DNA of 64,000 bases from Cranoglanis bouderius (GCA_023630585.1 CM042539.1:4594755-4658754); one strand, 5' to 3'. Numbered from the stretch's first letter, positions 27,195-63,699 are shown. Notes: generated by a model from the letters alone, not told the origin. Numbers and translations: made by a program.

Positions 27195-28640
27195 CAGTCC
27201 CCTCCAAAAGTATCAGAACAGCAAGGCCAATTCTATTGTTTTCGCTATACATTGAAGATATTGGGGTTTGAGATCAAAAGATGAATATGAGATGATAGAG
27301 CAGCATTTCAGCTTTAATTTCCTCAGCTATAGTATTGTTTGAAATTTTGTGAATGCTTTAGAATTTTCTATATTTCTGTATATACAGTCATGTGAAAAAC
27401 TAAGTACATCCCATGGAATTTGTTGGCTTTTTTGACATATTTGTACAAGCAAACATTTGATCATCTTTGAAACAGTACCTATTCATGAAGTTGATATACT
27501 TGAACAAAACCACAAGGAAAATGACCTTTTTCAATCATTTATTCAACAGAAATATCAATAGATGTGGAAAAAGTGAGTACACCCTTGGCCTCAGAAGCCA
27601 GTATTGCCCCCTTTAGGGTTTTCTTGCATGTACTGCACATTTCAAATTCCCCCACAACATTTCAATGGGATTGAACTTGGCCATTCCAAAACATAGAATT
27701 TTTATTCTATGTTTTTTTTATCTTTATTCTTCTTTACCCATTCTTTGGTAGAATGACTTGTGTGCTTAGGATCGTTGTCTTGCTGCATGACCCACTTTCT
27801 CTTGAGATTCAGATCAGGGACAGATGCCTTGATATTTTTCTTTAGAATTCACTGGTATGCTTCAGAATAAATTTTTCTATCAATGATGGGAAATCGTCCT
27901 GGCCCAAATGCAGCAAAACAGGCCCAAACCATGATACTACCACCACCATGTTTCACAGATTGGATAAGGTTCTTATGCTGGACTACAGTGTTTTCCTTTC
28001 TCCAAACATAACACTCGTCATTTAAACCAAAAAGTTCTATTTTGGTCTGATTCTTCTACAAAACATTTTCCCAACAGCCTTCTGCCTTGTCCATATGATC
28101 TTTAGCAAGCTGCAGAAGGGCAGCAATGTTCTTTTTAGAGAGCAGTTGTTTTCTCCTTGCAACCCTGCCATGCACACCATTGTTGTTCAGCGTTCTCCTG
28201 ATGGTGGACTCATGAACATTAACATTAGCCAATGTGAGAGAGGCCTTTAGTTGCTCAGAAGTTACTCTGGGTTCCTTTGTGACCTCGTGGACTATTACAC
28301 GTCTTGCTCTTGGAGTGATCTTTGTTAGTTGCACTCCTGGGGAGGGTAATGTTTCCCAGCCGGATGAACATCAACAACTCTTTTTCTGAAGTCTTCAGAA
28401 ATCTCCTTTGTTCGTGCCATGATACACTTCCACAAACACGTGTTGTGAAGATCAGACTCTGATAGATCCCTGTTCTTTAAATAAAACAATGCACTCACTC
28501 ACACCGGATTGTCGTCCCATTGATTGAAAACACCTGACTCTAATTTCACCTTCAAAAATTAACTGCAAATCCTAGAGGTTCACATACTTTTGCCCTCACA
28601 GATATGTAATATTGGATCATTTTCCTCAATAAATAAATGA
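27195..28640 (-). mobile_element. Composite of Tc1-like remnants
   Basis: A terminal repeat of one family (ACAGTCCCCTCCAAAAGTAT) covers about 27195-27330. A second starts TACAGTCATGTGAAAAACTA at 27385 and leads into decayed transposase on the minus strand. The right side (about 28578-28660) resembles the terminal repeat of the element at 55709-57042. At least two related families therefore meet here; the exact joints are uncertain. Confidence 0.7.
27600..28334 (-). pseudogene. Tc1-like transposase, disrupted
   Basis: The frame 28056-28334 keeps ITPRARRVIVHEVTKEPRVT and NNNGVHGRVARRKQLL of the DNA-binding half. Further on KIELFGLN, VKHGGGSIMVWACF and QQDNDPKHTSHS can be read with stops and frame changes between them. 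The first catalytic aspartate position reads NQTK instead of SDETK. Confidence 0.75.
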
Positions 28641-29355
28641 CCAAGTATAATATTTTTGTCTCATTTGTTTAATTAGAATCAATTAAATTAAATTACAATT
28701 CATTATTCATTTTTTTGTTTAAACAAAAACTAATCACCAATATATTCCAAATAAATAATACATTTTTTTCATCACTTCATAACCCACTTTTTCTTTTCAT
28801 TTTTCTTTGTTTCTGTTCACACAGCAACTGATTGTAATATACATCTCTAAGATTATTCATATCATCCTTATTCATATCATATCATCAGAATAATGCCAGA
28901 ATATCAAAAAGAAAGAAATTAGCAAATAAAGATTTAAGGAGAGTTTGCTGCATCCCAATTCACTTAATTATACTATTCACAGAAAAGAGTACATACTTTT
29001 GAGTGTGTAGCAAAAGAGTATGCAAGTACTGGGACATATTAACATGTCATGTAATGTATGAGAACGTTTTTGCCTATGTACACTGTCCCTGTTAACAAAC
29101 TCCTCATTTCATTTCAGCTTTTCTTCATTCATTATTCCTTATATAATGTATACTATATAATTTACAGGTTGTTGTTTTTTTTTTTTGGTTTTGTTTTTTT
29201 ACACAATCGCTAGGACACATTTCTCACATTTCAGTCACGTTTTCAAAACACTTGACACAGTGAGCACAACAATATGTGAGCTAAACTGTGGATCATTTTT
29301 CATTGGTTTGGCACAAACTGCATTCAATGACTACATCTTTCAAATAACATGAATT

Positions 29356-29615
29356 TTTGGCAGTGGTAGCTCACCGGCTAAGGCTCTGGGTTACTGATCA
29401 GAAGGTCGGGGGTTCAAGCCCCAGCACCGCCAAGCTGCCACTATTGGGCCCTTGAGCAAGGCCCTTAACCCTGCATGCTCCAGGGGCGCTGTATCATGGC
29501 TGCCCCTGTGCTCCGACCCCAACTTCCTAACAAGCTGGGATATGCGAAGAAAAGAATTTCACTGTGCTGTAATGTATATGTGACAAATATAGGCTGCTTC
29601 TTCTTCTTCTTAAAC
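29356..29615 (+). mobile_element. tRNA-derived SINE
   Basis: TAGCTCACCGGCTAAGGCTC is a good A box region and GGTTCAAGCCCC a good B box. A body with GGGCCCTTGAGCAAGGCCCT follows, and the copy ends in TTCTTCTTCTTC. Related heads occur at 9600-9666 and 49347-49430. Confidence 0.8.
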
Positions 29616-29974
29616 ACAACCATCAGCAAAACTCTTTGCACCTACAGGCCAATCTGCACGTTTACATACTCTTTTCAAAACTGCTAACCTTTAGTTCAAA
29701 ACCCAACACAATACTGAAGAAGACAGCAATTTGCTACATTTCTACAGTAATACCGTATTGAAATATATTCCAAATCTAAAAAAGAAGTACTATCAAAACG
29801 ATTAGACCAACCACAGCTGATTCCCACTGTAGCTGAACACCTACCGAAGTGTTAGTCTTTCAAATTCATTACCATCTGTACAAAACGGGACATGTTAGGA
29901 ATAATTTTACAGTAAGGTAAACATGGACCCAGCCAGAGATGAAGTGGCTAACAGAGGAAGAAGACTGGCTGGGG

Positions 29975-29980
29975 GAGAGA

Positions 29981-30033
<53 letters not shown>
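29975..30033. repeat. (GA)n microsatellite
   Basis: About 28 GA units with a few GG interruptions at the start. Confidence 0.95.
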
Positions 30034-30036
<3 letters not shown>

Positions 30037-30059
30037 GACGTATGTGTGGTGAAAGAAGA

Positions 30060-30480
30060 CTGAGAGAAAGATCAAGAGCTGTAGTCTCAGATGAGATTAA
30101 GGGCTACTATAATCGATCATGTAATAAATCATGGTGTATGAATGAGAGACGCTGGTCTGAGAGTGCAGCCAAATCTGCAACGCTCAACTGTGGCATCTAT
30201 TGTTAGAATTTTCCGGCAAAACAACAGGTAAGATGTGCTTTCTGCAAGGGCGTGTGACTGAACTGCACATTTCAGAAGTACATTGAGCAAAGCCTCCAAA
30301 GCCACTCGTGTGTAATTGTTTTTGTAATTCTGCTTAGGACCTGACGGTTACCTCCTACAGGTGGGAGGTCGGATTTTCACTGATGTGCAGGATACCGCAG
30401 TCGTTGAAATGGTCATCAAAAACAATGGCATAAAACTTATGGAACCATACTGCATCATGTCTGGTTCATTCCTGTAATAT
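30060..30480 (+). pseudogene. HTH-transposase fragment (fish IS630/ISL2EU-like type)
   Basis: Decayed frames read SDEIKGYY, MNERRWSESAAK, SATLNCGIYC, and then, after a gap, VGGRIFTDVQDTAVVEMVI and KNNGIKL. The order and motifs match the N-terminal DNA-binding part of a transposase type common in fish genomes. The catalytic part is absent. The family name is my recollection and should be treated as tentative. Confidence 0.5.
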
Positions 30481-30840
30481 TTACTGCAGTGAATTCTAAA
30501 CAGTACAGAGAGTCACTCTTGCTGTGCAAAAAAATTTTTCCAAAAAAAAAAAAAAAAACATTGTGTAATGCTCCTTGTTGTTAGTGTTTTTTAGGTCATG
30601 TGACAAAGTGAGCTTGTTGGGTGACACCCTTTGCTAGTGTTGTGGAAGAATGAGTTGATTTGAGACATGTATGAAGTGTTTTGGTAGTTTTAGTGCATTT
30701 TGGGTGTGAAATTAACTGCTGTGCCAAGCTGAAAGTTGGTTAGGAGAATGTGTGAAGAGGTTTGAAAAAGTGACCTAAGTATTGAGAAATGGGTCCTAGC
30801 AATTGTTCAAAAAAATAAATAAAAATAAAATTTTACCGTT

Positions 30841-31112
30841 GCCTTGATTTATTTTTCCACATTTAATTTCCACATCTCTAAAATATGTCAAAAAGCAAAC
30901 CGTCACAAAAGTCCTCCTCCCTCACGCAAGGAGTTGTGGACAATATTAGCTGAAAAAGTGTCCATGGATCCACACTTCGAAAATCTACCGGAAATAGTAG
31001 ACCATCCGGGTACCTTTGGGATCCTCATTTCAACATACTACCATTTGGGACACACCAATTCTAATCTCGGATACTGTTTAGGACGGATAGTAGGCGTATT
31101 GGGATGCAGCAT
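30841..31112. repeat. Right part of the inverted-repeat element
   Basis: Non-coding sequence rich in CCACATCTCTAAAATATGTC-like segments leads to the right terminal repeat. The open frame at 30844-31146 lacks any recognisable domain. Confidence 0.4.
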
Positions 31113-31627
31113 TTGTCTCATTGAAAAACGAATACACTTCCATTAGATGAAAAGGTTTAGCGGTTTCAAAAATATACAGATGAAACATCCAGGGAATGGA
31201 AGAGAACCATACATTTTACTCACATTCTGCATTTCAATTTCTGTCTGTCGATGGGTCATAATTCTATATAAATGTAATGGAAGGGATTTACTTATATATT
31301 CCCTCCTGCATATAACAGTGAGCGCACAGTGAACTATAAGGCTATAAAACATAATCTCTGTTTTAGAACCAGAAGTGGACCATTAACATTTAACATGTTT
31401 TTACTTATTAAAATATTTTAGATGATTTACTCATTTAGATTCCACTACTCCACTAAATGCAGATGCAAAAGACCTGACTCAAAGTTTCTGACTCAAACCT
31501 GACTGAAATTGCTCAAACACAGACACAGTGGGCAATAGTGATGCATCTTTTTGAATGAGTTACTGATACTGATTGAGATTTAATGGATAAAAAGACTTTA
31601 ATTACTGATATTGATTTATATATTATG

Positions 31628-31860
31628 GACTGGCCACGTTAGTAGGAACACGTGTACACCCGCTCATTCATATCATTCAAATCAGGCAGTCCTGTGGCAG
31701 GGCTTCAGTTAACGTTCACATCAAACATCAGAACGGGGAATCACAATGATTCTGAACGTGTCATGGTTGCTGGTGCCAGACAGACTGGTTTGAGCATTTC
31801 ATAAACTGCTGATCGCCTGCGATTTTCACACATCACAGTCTCTAGAGTTTACGCAGCAAT
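31628..31860 (+). pseudogene. 5' fragment of a Tc1-like element
   Basis: Around 31735-31855 the sequence reads VMVAGARQTGLSIS, a stop, TADRLRFS and TVSRVY, the N-terminal helix-turn-helix of the family also present at 19840-20880. The rest is missing. Confidence 0.7.
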
Positions 31861-31869
31861 TTTGAGTTG

Positions 31870-33010
31870 ATTTAATAAATTAATTAGAAATTTTATTTGA
31901 AATTATTTCTATTTATTGTCTGTTGCTGATATAAATCTACATTTAACAACATTTGTATATAAAAAAAACTATATACTAGCTAAATCATCTCTTTGTTTAA
32001 AAAAAATGAAGTACAATAAAAATATATTTGCACAGATTATATTAGAAGTACACTTAATAAAAATCATATTTTAATCTCCTCAAGACAAATCTGACAAATT
32101 TACATAGAAAGAAAGTGTTTTGCATAGTTTATGGAAGATTATTATAATTTGTAATAAAATAGCAATCTCTGTAGTGTCCACTCTTACAAGAACAATGTTT
32201 TATCACAGTCACTCCATATCTGCATGGATCAAACACACAGTGCCTGGCACTACAGCATTCTAAGAGGTAGAGCTATGATTCAAGGTTAAATGTAATAAAA
32301 TGAAGTAATCAGTAAAGTATGTGTGCAGCACTGGTTCAGCAAAACAGATAATGAAACATATTTTGGTTTCCGAATTGATGCTTCTTTCTATTATTTATAA
32401 TATTTGTTTATTAAAATATTTGACCTAATTTGCTCATTTAGATGACCTATTAGGGCTAAAAGACAGAGATTCTGCACAAATTTAAGACTCATTAACAGCG
32501 AATAAGATATTACATAATATGAGGTAAAAGTTTAATATTAAATACAAAACTCCCTTCTTTACTTTTGCCTTTGTATGAAGACGACTCTGCAAAATTACAC
32601 AATGTTAACTCCTTTCAAACCCTAATCTGTAAATGATTTATTTTTAAACATTAACAGTATTGTTCATATATTTAGAGAAGTGTTTTATCTAGATTACAAA
32701 ATATTTCCTGCTTACAGTCACAGTGGGTTTTAAGTCCAGTAATAACACTGCATTTCCTCATACTCTTTGTATTTAGTGAGTTACTGACACTGAAAATCGG
32801 TATCCATAAAATCTAATGGACAAAAAGATTTAGAATATTTATGTCTGATGGATAATTAACTAAGAAAATGACTAGATGGAAGCTGGGAGCTTGTTAAAGA
32901 AATGCCATGAGAGTGTAATGGTGTAAGTTTTAAAATTTTACATTCTGTTTGGATCAAAGTTGCACCTACCCACCAAGCATGTATGTACAATATGCATCCA
33001 TTTTCATATA
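31870..33010. other. AT-rich intergenic sequence
   Basis: No gene or clear repeat was recognised in this stretch. Confidence 0.4.
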
Positions 33011-33015
33011 TTTTA

Positions 33016-33880
33016 CAGTTGTGCTCATAAATTTACATACCATTTGTAGAATCTGCAAAATGTTAATTTTTTTTTAAAGAGGGATTATAAAAATTGCATT
33101 TAGTTTTTTTTATTTAGTTCTGCCCTGAAGAAGCTATTTCACATAACAGATGTTTACATACTGTATAGTCCACTAGACACAATAATAGCTGAATTTACAC
33201 AAATGAGCCAGTTCAAAAGTTTACATACGCTTGATTATTAATACTGTGTGTTGTTACCTGGATGATCAACGACTGTTTTTATGTTTTATGATAGTTGTTC
33301 ACGAGACCCTTGTTTGTCCTGAGCAGTTAAACTGCCCACTGTTCTTCAGAAAAATCCTGAAAAGTCCTGCACATGCTTTGGTTTTCCAGAATCTTCTGCA
33401 CATTTGACCGCTTTCCAACAGACTATATGATGTTAAGATCCGTCTTTTCACACTGAGGACAACTGAGGGACTCGTACACAAAAGGTGCAAACATTCACTG
33501 ATGCTCAAGAAGGCAACACGATACATTAAGAGCCGGGTGGGTGCAAAATTTTGAACAGGATTATCTTAATTTTTTGTCATTTTGTCTTCTAGTAAAAATG
33601 TAAATATCTTATGTAGCTTCTGAAGGGCAGTACTAAATTAAAAAAAAGAGCTTTGAATAAAATAAGAACAATTTGCAAAGATCACCCTGTTCAAAAGTAA
33701 ACATTTGAACAGGTTCATTTGTGTAAATTCAGTTATTATTGTGTTTTGTGGAATATATGTAAACATCTGTTATGTGAAATGCTTCTTCAGGGCAGAACTA
33801 AATAAAAAACAAATTAAATAAAAAAAATATTAACATTTTGCAGATTCTGCAAGGGGTATGTAAATTTATAAGCACAACTG
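33016..33880. mobile_element. Tc1-type MITE, 865 bp
   Basis: CAGTTGTGCTCATAAATTTA after TA on the left pairs with the inverse on the right (TAAATTTATAAGCACAACTG). The terminal repeats extend about 200 bp inward and include ACATCTGTTATGTGAAAT and TTCTGCCCTGAAGAAGC-type segments. There is no transposase. The right flanking TA has decayed to AA. Confidence 0.85.
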
Positions 33881-34254
33881 AACATATAATCATATTAAAT
33901 GAAATAAATAAGCTATATCCCATTGTACAATTGTATTTGTATACACCTAGAGTTGGCCTGGGACTTTGCATGCTGGTGTACAAAACCTGAGGGCTAAAGT
34001 GCTGTTTCATCCGTCTGAGTTTTCCAGAAAAATCTGTTGAGTTTGGGGTCCACATCAGCTCTGTTTAGAGGTACAGACGTCTTAAATGGGCTTAAATCTT
34101 GACTGTGAGGAAAAGACACATACATGATGTCCTCTTATATCTGGTCATTTTGAATCATTTTAATCATTTGAAGACATTATACTGTGTGCAACAAAAGCTC
34201 TGAAATCTGCATGTTTACCTTGACACAGGCTTGGAAGGAAAGAAACCCAGTGAA

Positions 34255-58396
<24,142 letters not shown>

Positions 58397-58399
58397 CTG

Positions 58400-59040
58400 T
58401 ATGAATGAGACAGAGGTCTGAGGTCAGCCTCAAAACACTGTTGAGATATTACAGAGAATGACTAAGAAAAATGAACAAAGGAAACAAACAAAAGACCCAT
58501 TTAGAGAAAGGTTTTAAAATAATGTAAGATAATATTCCATTTAACCACATTTTACCCCTTAATCTGGGCATAACCCTAAAATGGAAAAAGATTTAATTTA
58601 TAAACTTTCATTTACAGCTTTTCTATCTGAATATTTTGTTTAAATTTTAGTGCTTCCTTTTTTGTTATGGCCTCCTATCCCCTATCATGGAGTATAAAAG
58701 AGCCACCAAACAGGAAGTGAGGCTGTATCTCAGCAACAACTCTGCACACTCAAACAAGGAAACATTTATTTCTTTTTTTATGTAATGAGTTAAAGCAGTT
58801 TTATGTTGTCATATATGAATTAAAGTTTATGTCATGTTATTATAGCTATCATACAGCTTCAGAAAGGAACTTAATTAAAGAGTCAAGTAATATTTTCAGA
58901 GTGTCATCTCAAAATTTTACACTCCTCTTGCAGTGAACATTCTACCAAAATGTGTCTCACTGGGTCACTTGGAATGTTCTTATGTTCTATGTACTCTGTG
59001 TGTGTACTCTGTGTGTGTATTTGCTTTCCAAACATACACA
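58400..59040. other. Probable slc4a4 intron
   Basis: No exon of slc4a4 was recognised to the right of 58396. GGAGTATAAAAGAGCC at 58689-58704 contains a good TATA box and may be part of an old LTR. Confidence 0.4.
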
Positions 59041-59298
59041 AGGATTTAATGTATTTACTTCTAAGTTTATTGTCATGGTTGCTCCAAACACCCATCAGCC
59101 ATGGCACACCGCCTGATCACGACACTCACATCCCATGACTGCCTTGCACCCGATTCAGATTTATGTTAATTATCAATAGTCACGTATTGTCTAGAACACA
59201 TCTGTCTTTAGTCATTGTCTCACTATTCGTATCATGTTAGCCTCACTGTTTCTTCAAGATTCATGGACTCACAGAATGCTTTCCTATGAGAGAACCAC

Positions 59299-59870
59299 TT
59301 GATGTGGGAGCAACAGGGTAAGAGAGGATGGATCAGCACCATGCTGGCCTGGCTTGAAGCTGTGTGCCCCCTCAGGAAATTTTTTGAGGAGAAGGCTTCC
59401 AGTTCAGACATTGCTCTGCCTTACTACTCTACTGAGGACTTTACTCTGTGTCCTGAGGATGAGGATGTCACTCTGCCTCCTTGCTCCACTGAGGACATCA
59501 CTCCTCCCTAATGCTTCACAGTGTACGCCGCTCCCCCCTCTTGTATTGCGGAGGACATTGCTCCCCCCTCTTGCCTCGCTGAGGACGTCGCTCCCCCCTC
59601 TGGCTCCGCCTTTGGCTTTGCTCCCTCCTGGCTTCACTGTGGCTATCGCTCTGCTCTCATGCTCCACCTTGGACATCACACCACCTCTTAACTATGTGGA
59701 GGAGATCGGTCTGCCTCACTGCTCAGTAGGGGATGTCGTGTCGAATGCCAGCTATCCCTCCCCCTCCCTCTCCCCCATGCATCTCTCTTCTTCCCCGCAG
59801 GTTGGGGGCTCCAGGGCCACAGGTGTGGGAGTTTGGGAGCCTTGGCATTTCCAGGCCCAATGCCACATGA
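59299..59870 (+). pseudogene. Gag-like low-complexity frame of a gypsy-type element
   Basis: Read through one stop at 59509, the frame is a series of short repeats of the form AEDIAPPS / STEDITPP / AEDVAPPS with a Cys before each unit. Such repeats occur in fish gypsy-type elements. No zinc knuckle is seen. Alternative frames here are Leu-rich shadows. Confidence 0.5.
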
Positions 59871-59967
59871 TGGTGTAGGGCCGTTGGTCCGGATCCCTGA
59901 CACACTGCAGGCTGCCCCCGATCGAGTTGGGATGTACTGTATACCGGTGAGTGTGCAAGGGGTTACA

Positions 59968-60460
59968 TAACACACATTGGTGGATTCTGGCCATAACCAG
60001 ACCTCAATCCACCAAAGCCGGGTTCAAGGGGAGGCCTTGGGAAATGCACGATTGGTGAAGGTGAGGTGTGTGGGCACAGGGATGTTCACGAATATCTGCT
60101 GGTGCCAGTCATCATTAAATACCGGGGGCAAAAACATAAGGTGGAGGCACTGCACCCATCCACTATTGGGGACTAATTGGCCAGGGTTTTGGGCATTAGT
60201 GAGAGAAAAATTTGTGGATGGGTCCTGCAGTAGCGAGGGGATTGCAAGCGCCACACTGTCCTAGAGGTCATTAGGGAAGACTGGGAGGAGGGACCTTCTA
60301 ACAGCAAAAGTGAAATTCAATGCCTTCTGAACCTTAGGGCAAAACTGAGTCACATAACACAGGGGAATTTGCATCAGGTCCAAGAACAACAGTCCCGACT
60401 GTATAACGGGTACTCAGCGAGGAGAATTTTCACAGGGAGATGGGAGGCAGGCTGGGGACA
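59968..60460 (+). pseudogene. Gypsy-type protease and integrase-end remnants
   Basis: LVDSGHNQTSIHQSRVQGEA has the retropepsin D-S-G form, and LLGTNWPGFWALV follows as the flap-distal motif. After 60240 the sequence jumps to the end of integrase (TGRRDLL, then VQEQQSRLYN). Frames are broken by stops. Confidence 0.65.
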
Positions 60461-60530
60461 ACTCAAAAGGGCTCTTTATTCTCTCGTTTTTATTTTTGCT
60501 TTTCAGCAAACTTGTTTCATTTCTAGAGAC

Positions 60531-60534
<4 letters not shown>

Positions 60535-60585
<51 letters not shown>
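60535..60585. repeat. (CA)n microsatellite
   Basis: About 25 CA units within the decayed retroelement. Confidence 0.95.
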
Positions 60586-60588
<3 letters not shown>

Positions 60589-60899
60589 GGCTCTCTGCTG
60601 CTCAGCTATCTCTATCTCTCCACGCCCACACTTCCACAGTATTTAAGTGATGTACTGTCACACATGCTGTCAGTCTATAGTCATTGTCTCTCTATTGGTT
60701 TTATGTTTAGCTTGTTTAGCTTCACTGTTTCTTGTTCATGTTTTATAGTCTTTGGTTTGTTTATTTTCACTATAAATAAACGTATTCCTGCACTTGCATA
60801 CTATTTCCTGACATTTATTTGTTTGTTAACTTTGTTTAGTTTTAAAGGTTCATGATTCTTTGGTGTCTGTGAGGATGCAAATAAAAGTATTTAAATGTG

Positions 60900-62100
60900 T
60901 TAGGCTAAATTTAAACTAGGATTAAATGTACTTAGGAACAGTTTTCCAGGAACGGATTAAACCTTAGTGTAAATTTATGGTTTTACGTACATCTTGTACA
61001 TACCACTAATCAGCTGATTAGCTCTCGTGCTATTAGCCAGTTAATAATAGCCTGCAATGGCAGGATTAAAAGTGCGGCCCAGGCTGTCTACTGTTTTGTG
61101 TAATAATGAGGATGATTACGTGTGATTAATCTTGTGCCAATAATAACTATGGCTCTCATATCATGGTGCAAGCAAAAAAATAAGCCAAAAGAATATGATG
61201 TTATATATTATTGGTGATTTTGTGACCTTCAGTGCAGTTGGAAACCTGGTGAATAATGGTACAGTTATAAAAGACATTGGGTTAGAATGAATATTAAAAG
61301 GTGTGCTTAGGCATGCTGCTGTAATATCCAATCAGATCAGAGTGTGTGCAGGTGGCTCAGTGACAAGGCATATGATAATGTCTGTGATGTCTTCAGTCTG
61401 TTGTCACTTATAGATTTTACGCAAGCTTCAAGACTTACAAACTTATACGATCATGAATGTGACAGCCAACAGTCCAAAATTCACTGTTGTATTCAAAAAA
61501 GTCAGTGAAAGATATGATTATCAAGATAATATAGAGATCAAAGGATATAAAAAGAAAATATCCAAAAAGTCAGTGACAAATATAGACAGAATGACAGAGA
61601 CCAGGCCTCACTGACCACTGCACAGACATTGGTTAAAATGGATGTGTATCTGTTACGAGAGATGTGCAACTAAAACTCTTAAGTAACATTTTTTTTTCTG
61701 TCAACTGGCCTTAATTTGCACTGTGAGAATGACACTGTCAAGACAAGATACAAAGGTGCAAAGTGAAAGGCGAGATCATGACAGGTAGAAATCATTGACC
61801 CATGTTCCAACAACGTTACAAGTTTTCTGCCTTTTTATGCACATTGTATGTGTTCACTTACATGAGTAAGTTTTAGGACATTTATATCCTCACCTCATTA
61901 TTTTGTTAGACATTTTATTGATTCTGTTAAGTGAAATAGTTACATGCCAACAGTCTAATTCACATGCAGTATTCCACAACTATGTTAATTGTTACAGATA
62001 AAATAATTCAGTTTACTGTGGTAGCCTATTTATAATTTATAACGTGGGAAAAGTGAACCATAAGTGAAACCCATATACTATACAGCCACAACACTGAGCT
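60900..62100. other. Sequence without recognised genes
   Basis: AT-rich, with no coding signal, splice-compatible exon or clear repeat boundary found. Confidence 0.4.
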
Positions 62101-62113
62101 GTATGTATGTGTT

Positions 62114-62850
62114 GATGGGTCCTGCAGTAGCGAGGAATGGTGTGGGATGTGCGCAGCATTCGCTGGGAAGGTGTGGCCTGGGCCATAGACGTCAGTTCCG
62201 TGTCACAAAGACACGGCAGGTGGGGAGGGCTCCGCCACCCCCGCCATTCAGGGGAATTCCCCTCGGGATTTGTGTTAGTCCTGGTGGATTACGCAACACA
62301 ATATCTGGAAGCAGTGCCTCTGTGCAACATATCAAAACGTAGTATTGCGGAGGCGCTCTTCCGTGTTATCTCCTGAGTCAGGATTCCGACTGACCAGAGC
62401 ACTACGTTTATGTCACGGACGCTACACGAGCTTTACAAATTGCTGGGGATTAAATGGATTTACACCAGTGTTTACCATCCGCAGATGGATGTGCTGGTCG
62501 AATGCTTTAATCAAATACTTAAAAATATGGTTCGTAAGTTCATTCAAAATGATGCATGGAATTGGGATTAGTGGCTTGAGCCCTGTTATTTGCAGTACAA
62601 GAGGTCCCGCAAGCCTCCACTGGGTTTTCCCTATTCAAATTATTGTACATTCGCAAGCCTCACTGCGTCTTAGCTGTCATTAGAGAAAATTGAGAGGAGG
62701 GACCTTCTAATAGCAAAAATTTAATTCAATACGTTCTTGACCTGAGAGCAAAACTCCACACATTGGGGCAATTAACACAAGAGAATTTGCTACAGGTGCA
62801 AGAACGTCAATCTCGGCTGTATAACAGGGATATTCTGCCACAGTGCAGGT
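62114..62850 (+). pseudogene. Decayed Ty3/gypsy-like integrase, copy B
   Basis: In several frames the sequence reads FVLVLVDYATQYLEAVPLCN, ISKRSIAEALFRVIS, then TSVYHPQMD-like and DVLVECFNQILKNMVRKF-like stretches, and finally REN.ERRDLL. This is the integrase core and C-terminal region of a gypsy-type element. It starts with 22 bases (GATGGGTCCTGCAGTAGCGAGG at 62114-62135, also at 60217-60238), so copies A and B are relatives with different internal deletions. Stops and frameshifts abolish function. Confidence 0.7.
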
Positions 62851-63118
62851 TGCTCGACCATTTTTAATTAAAAAACTTTTTTTTTTGGAGTAATTACCTC
62901 TAAGTATTGTTATTGCAAAACCATCACATTTCTTTTTTTAAAATAATTTTATTTTACTTGGTTTAACTACGATGACCATCTTTGTGTCATGGTACACAAC
63001 AAATTTTGGCTATACAGCTGTTTACAGAAACCTCAATATCTCAGCTCAGAATGGTCCTAGGTCCTTGGAACAAAATATAGTGTGCATGCAGAACATTTCA
63101 GGTTTGAAACGTCTTTTT

Positions 63119-63640
63119 TTATGGGGAGGAGAAAGTGTCTTTTTTTTCAATTCCTCTCACTTTTGGGTTGGAAATCTTTGGTGGGGGACCAGATATATGC
63201 AAAAATGGAAACGCCTCACACAAGCAGTCATCCTTGGAAGGTATGCTATATTGCACCTTTTGAATATACAATACAATATATGAAGATGTCAAAAAGTCCA
63301 TGCCCAAAATTATTGAGACTGTAAGATCTGAATCTCTCATAATATACAATGTCAAGTTGAATTTCTGTCCTTGTAGCTCACATTCCCAGTTAGACATTTG
63401 AATGGCAGATTGCACTTAACCACTGGCTAACATAAATGTTTGTCCACGGCTTGGATTCCACTGCTCTTTGCATTTCATTTGGTTCCAGCAAGACTCGTAA
63501 ATTAGAGACAGGGTGTTGCCAGTGTCTACCATGGCTTGAAAATATCGGCCTCGAAGTAATATGGCCAGCCACAGTTCTTCTGGAGACTTTGACTTTCGCA
63601 CTCGCTTCTTATTTTTGCAGCAAAACCCAGCAGCCTTCAT
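63119..63640 (-). pseudogene. Retropepsin-like fragment of an LTR retroelement
   Basis: From 63640 the frame reads ELWLAILLRGRYFQAMVDTG, with the active-site DTG, then NTLSLIYESCW. After a break near 63418 a second frame gives QGQKFNLTLYIM and SIILGMDFLTSSYIVL, the ILG.DFL motif that closes the retropepsin fold. A basic KNKKRVRKSK segment precedes it. No reverse transcriptase follows within the window on this strand. It differs from the protease at 59968, so it is a different element family. Confidence 0.65.
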
Positions 63641-63699
63641 TGTGTTTTTTGTCTGAAAAGTGTCTCTTACGTAATATGCTGCTTTCTTTAATTACATAC

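Larger units (their letters stand above)
28945..31112. mobile_element. Terminal-inverted-repeat element with nested repeats
   Basis: TGCTGCATCCCAATTCAC near 28947 and the inverse of TGCTGCATCCCAATACGCC near 31100 form the ends; the adjacent TACTATTC / GATAGTAGG sequences are also alike. Between them lie a SINE, a (GA)n run and a transposase fragment. No host gene is seen. The family could be hAT or piggyBac-like; target-site duplications were not resolved. Confidence 0.45.
59150..60900 (+). mobile_element. Decayed Ty3/gypsy-like retrotransposon, copy A
   Basis: Similar stretches CTTTAGTCATTGTCTCACTA (59207) and CTATAGTCATTGTCTCTCTA (60674), each followed by CTCACTGTTTC or TTCACTGTTTC, suggest LTR remains at both sides. 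Between them are a gag-like frame, a protease remnant and an integrase C-terminal remnant; reverse transcriptase and most of integrase are deleted. Confidence 0.6.

Noticed and set aside
29369..29435. A functional tRNA gene
   Set aside because: A and B box-like sequences are present, but the cloverleaf could not be completed and the sequence continues into a SINE body repeated elsewhere in the window.
59354..59878. A 174-residue Leu/Pro-rich frame
   Set aside because: It is a shadow of the gag-like frame in which the AEDxAPP repeats are read; the composition comes from the repeated units.
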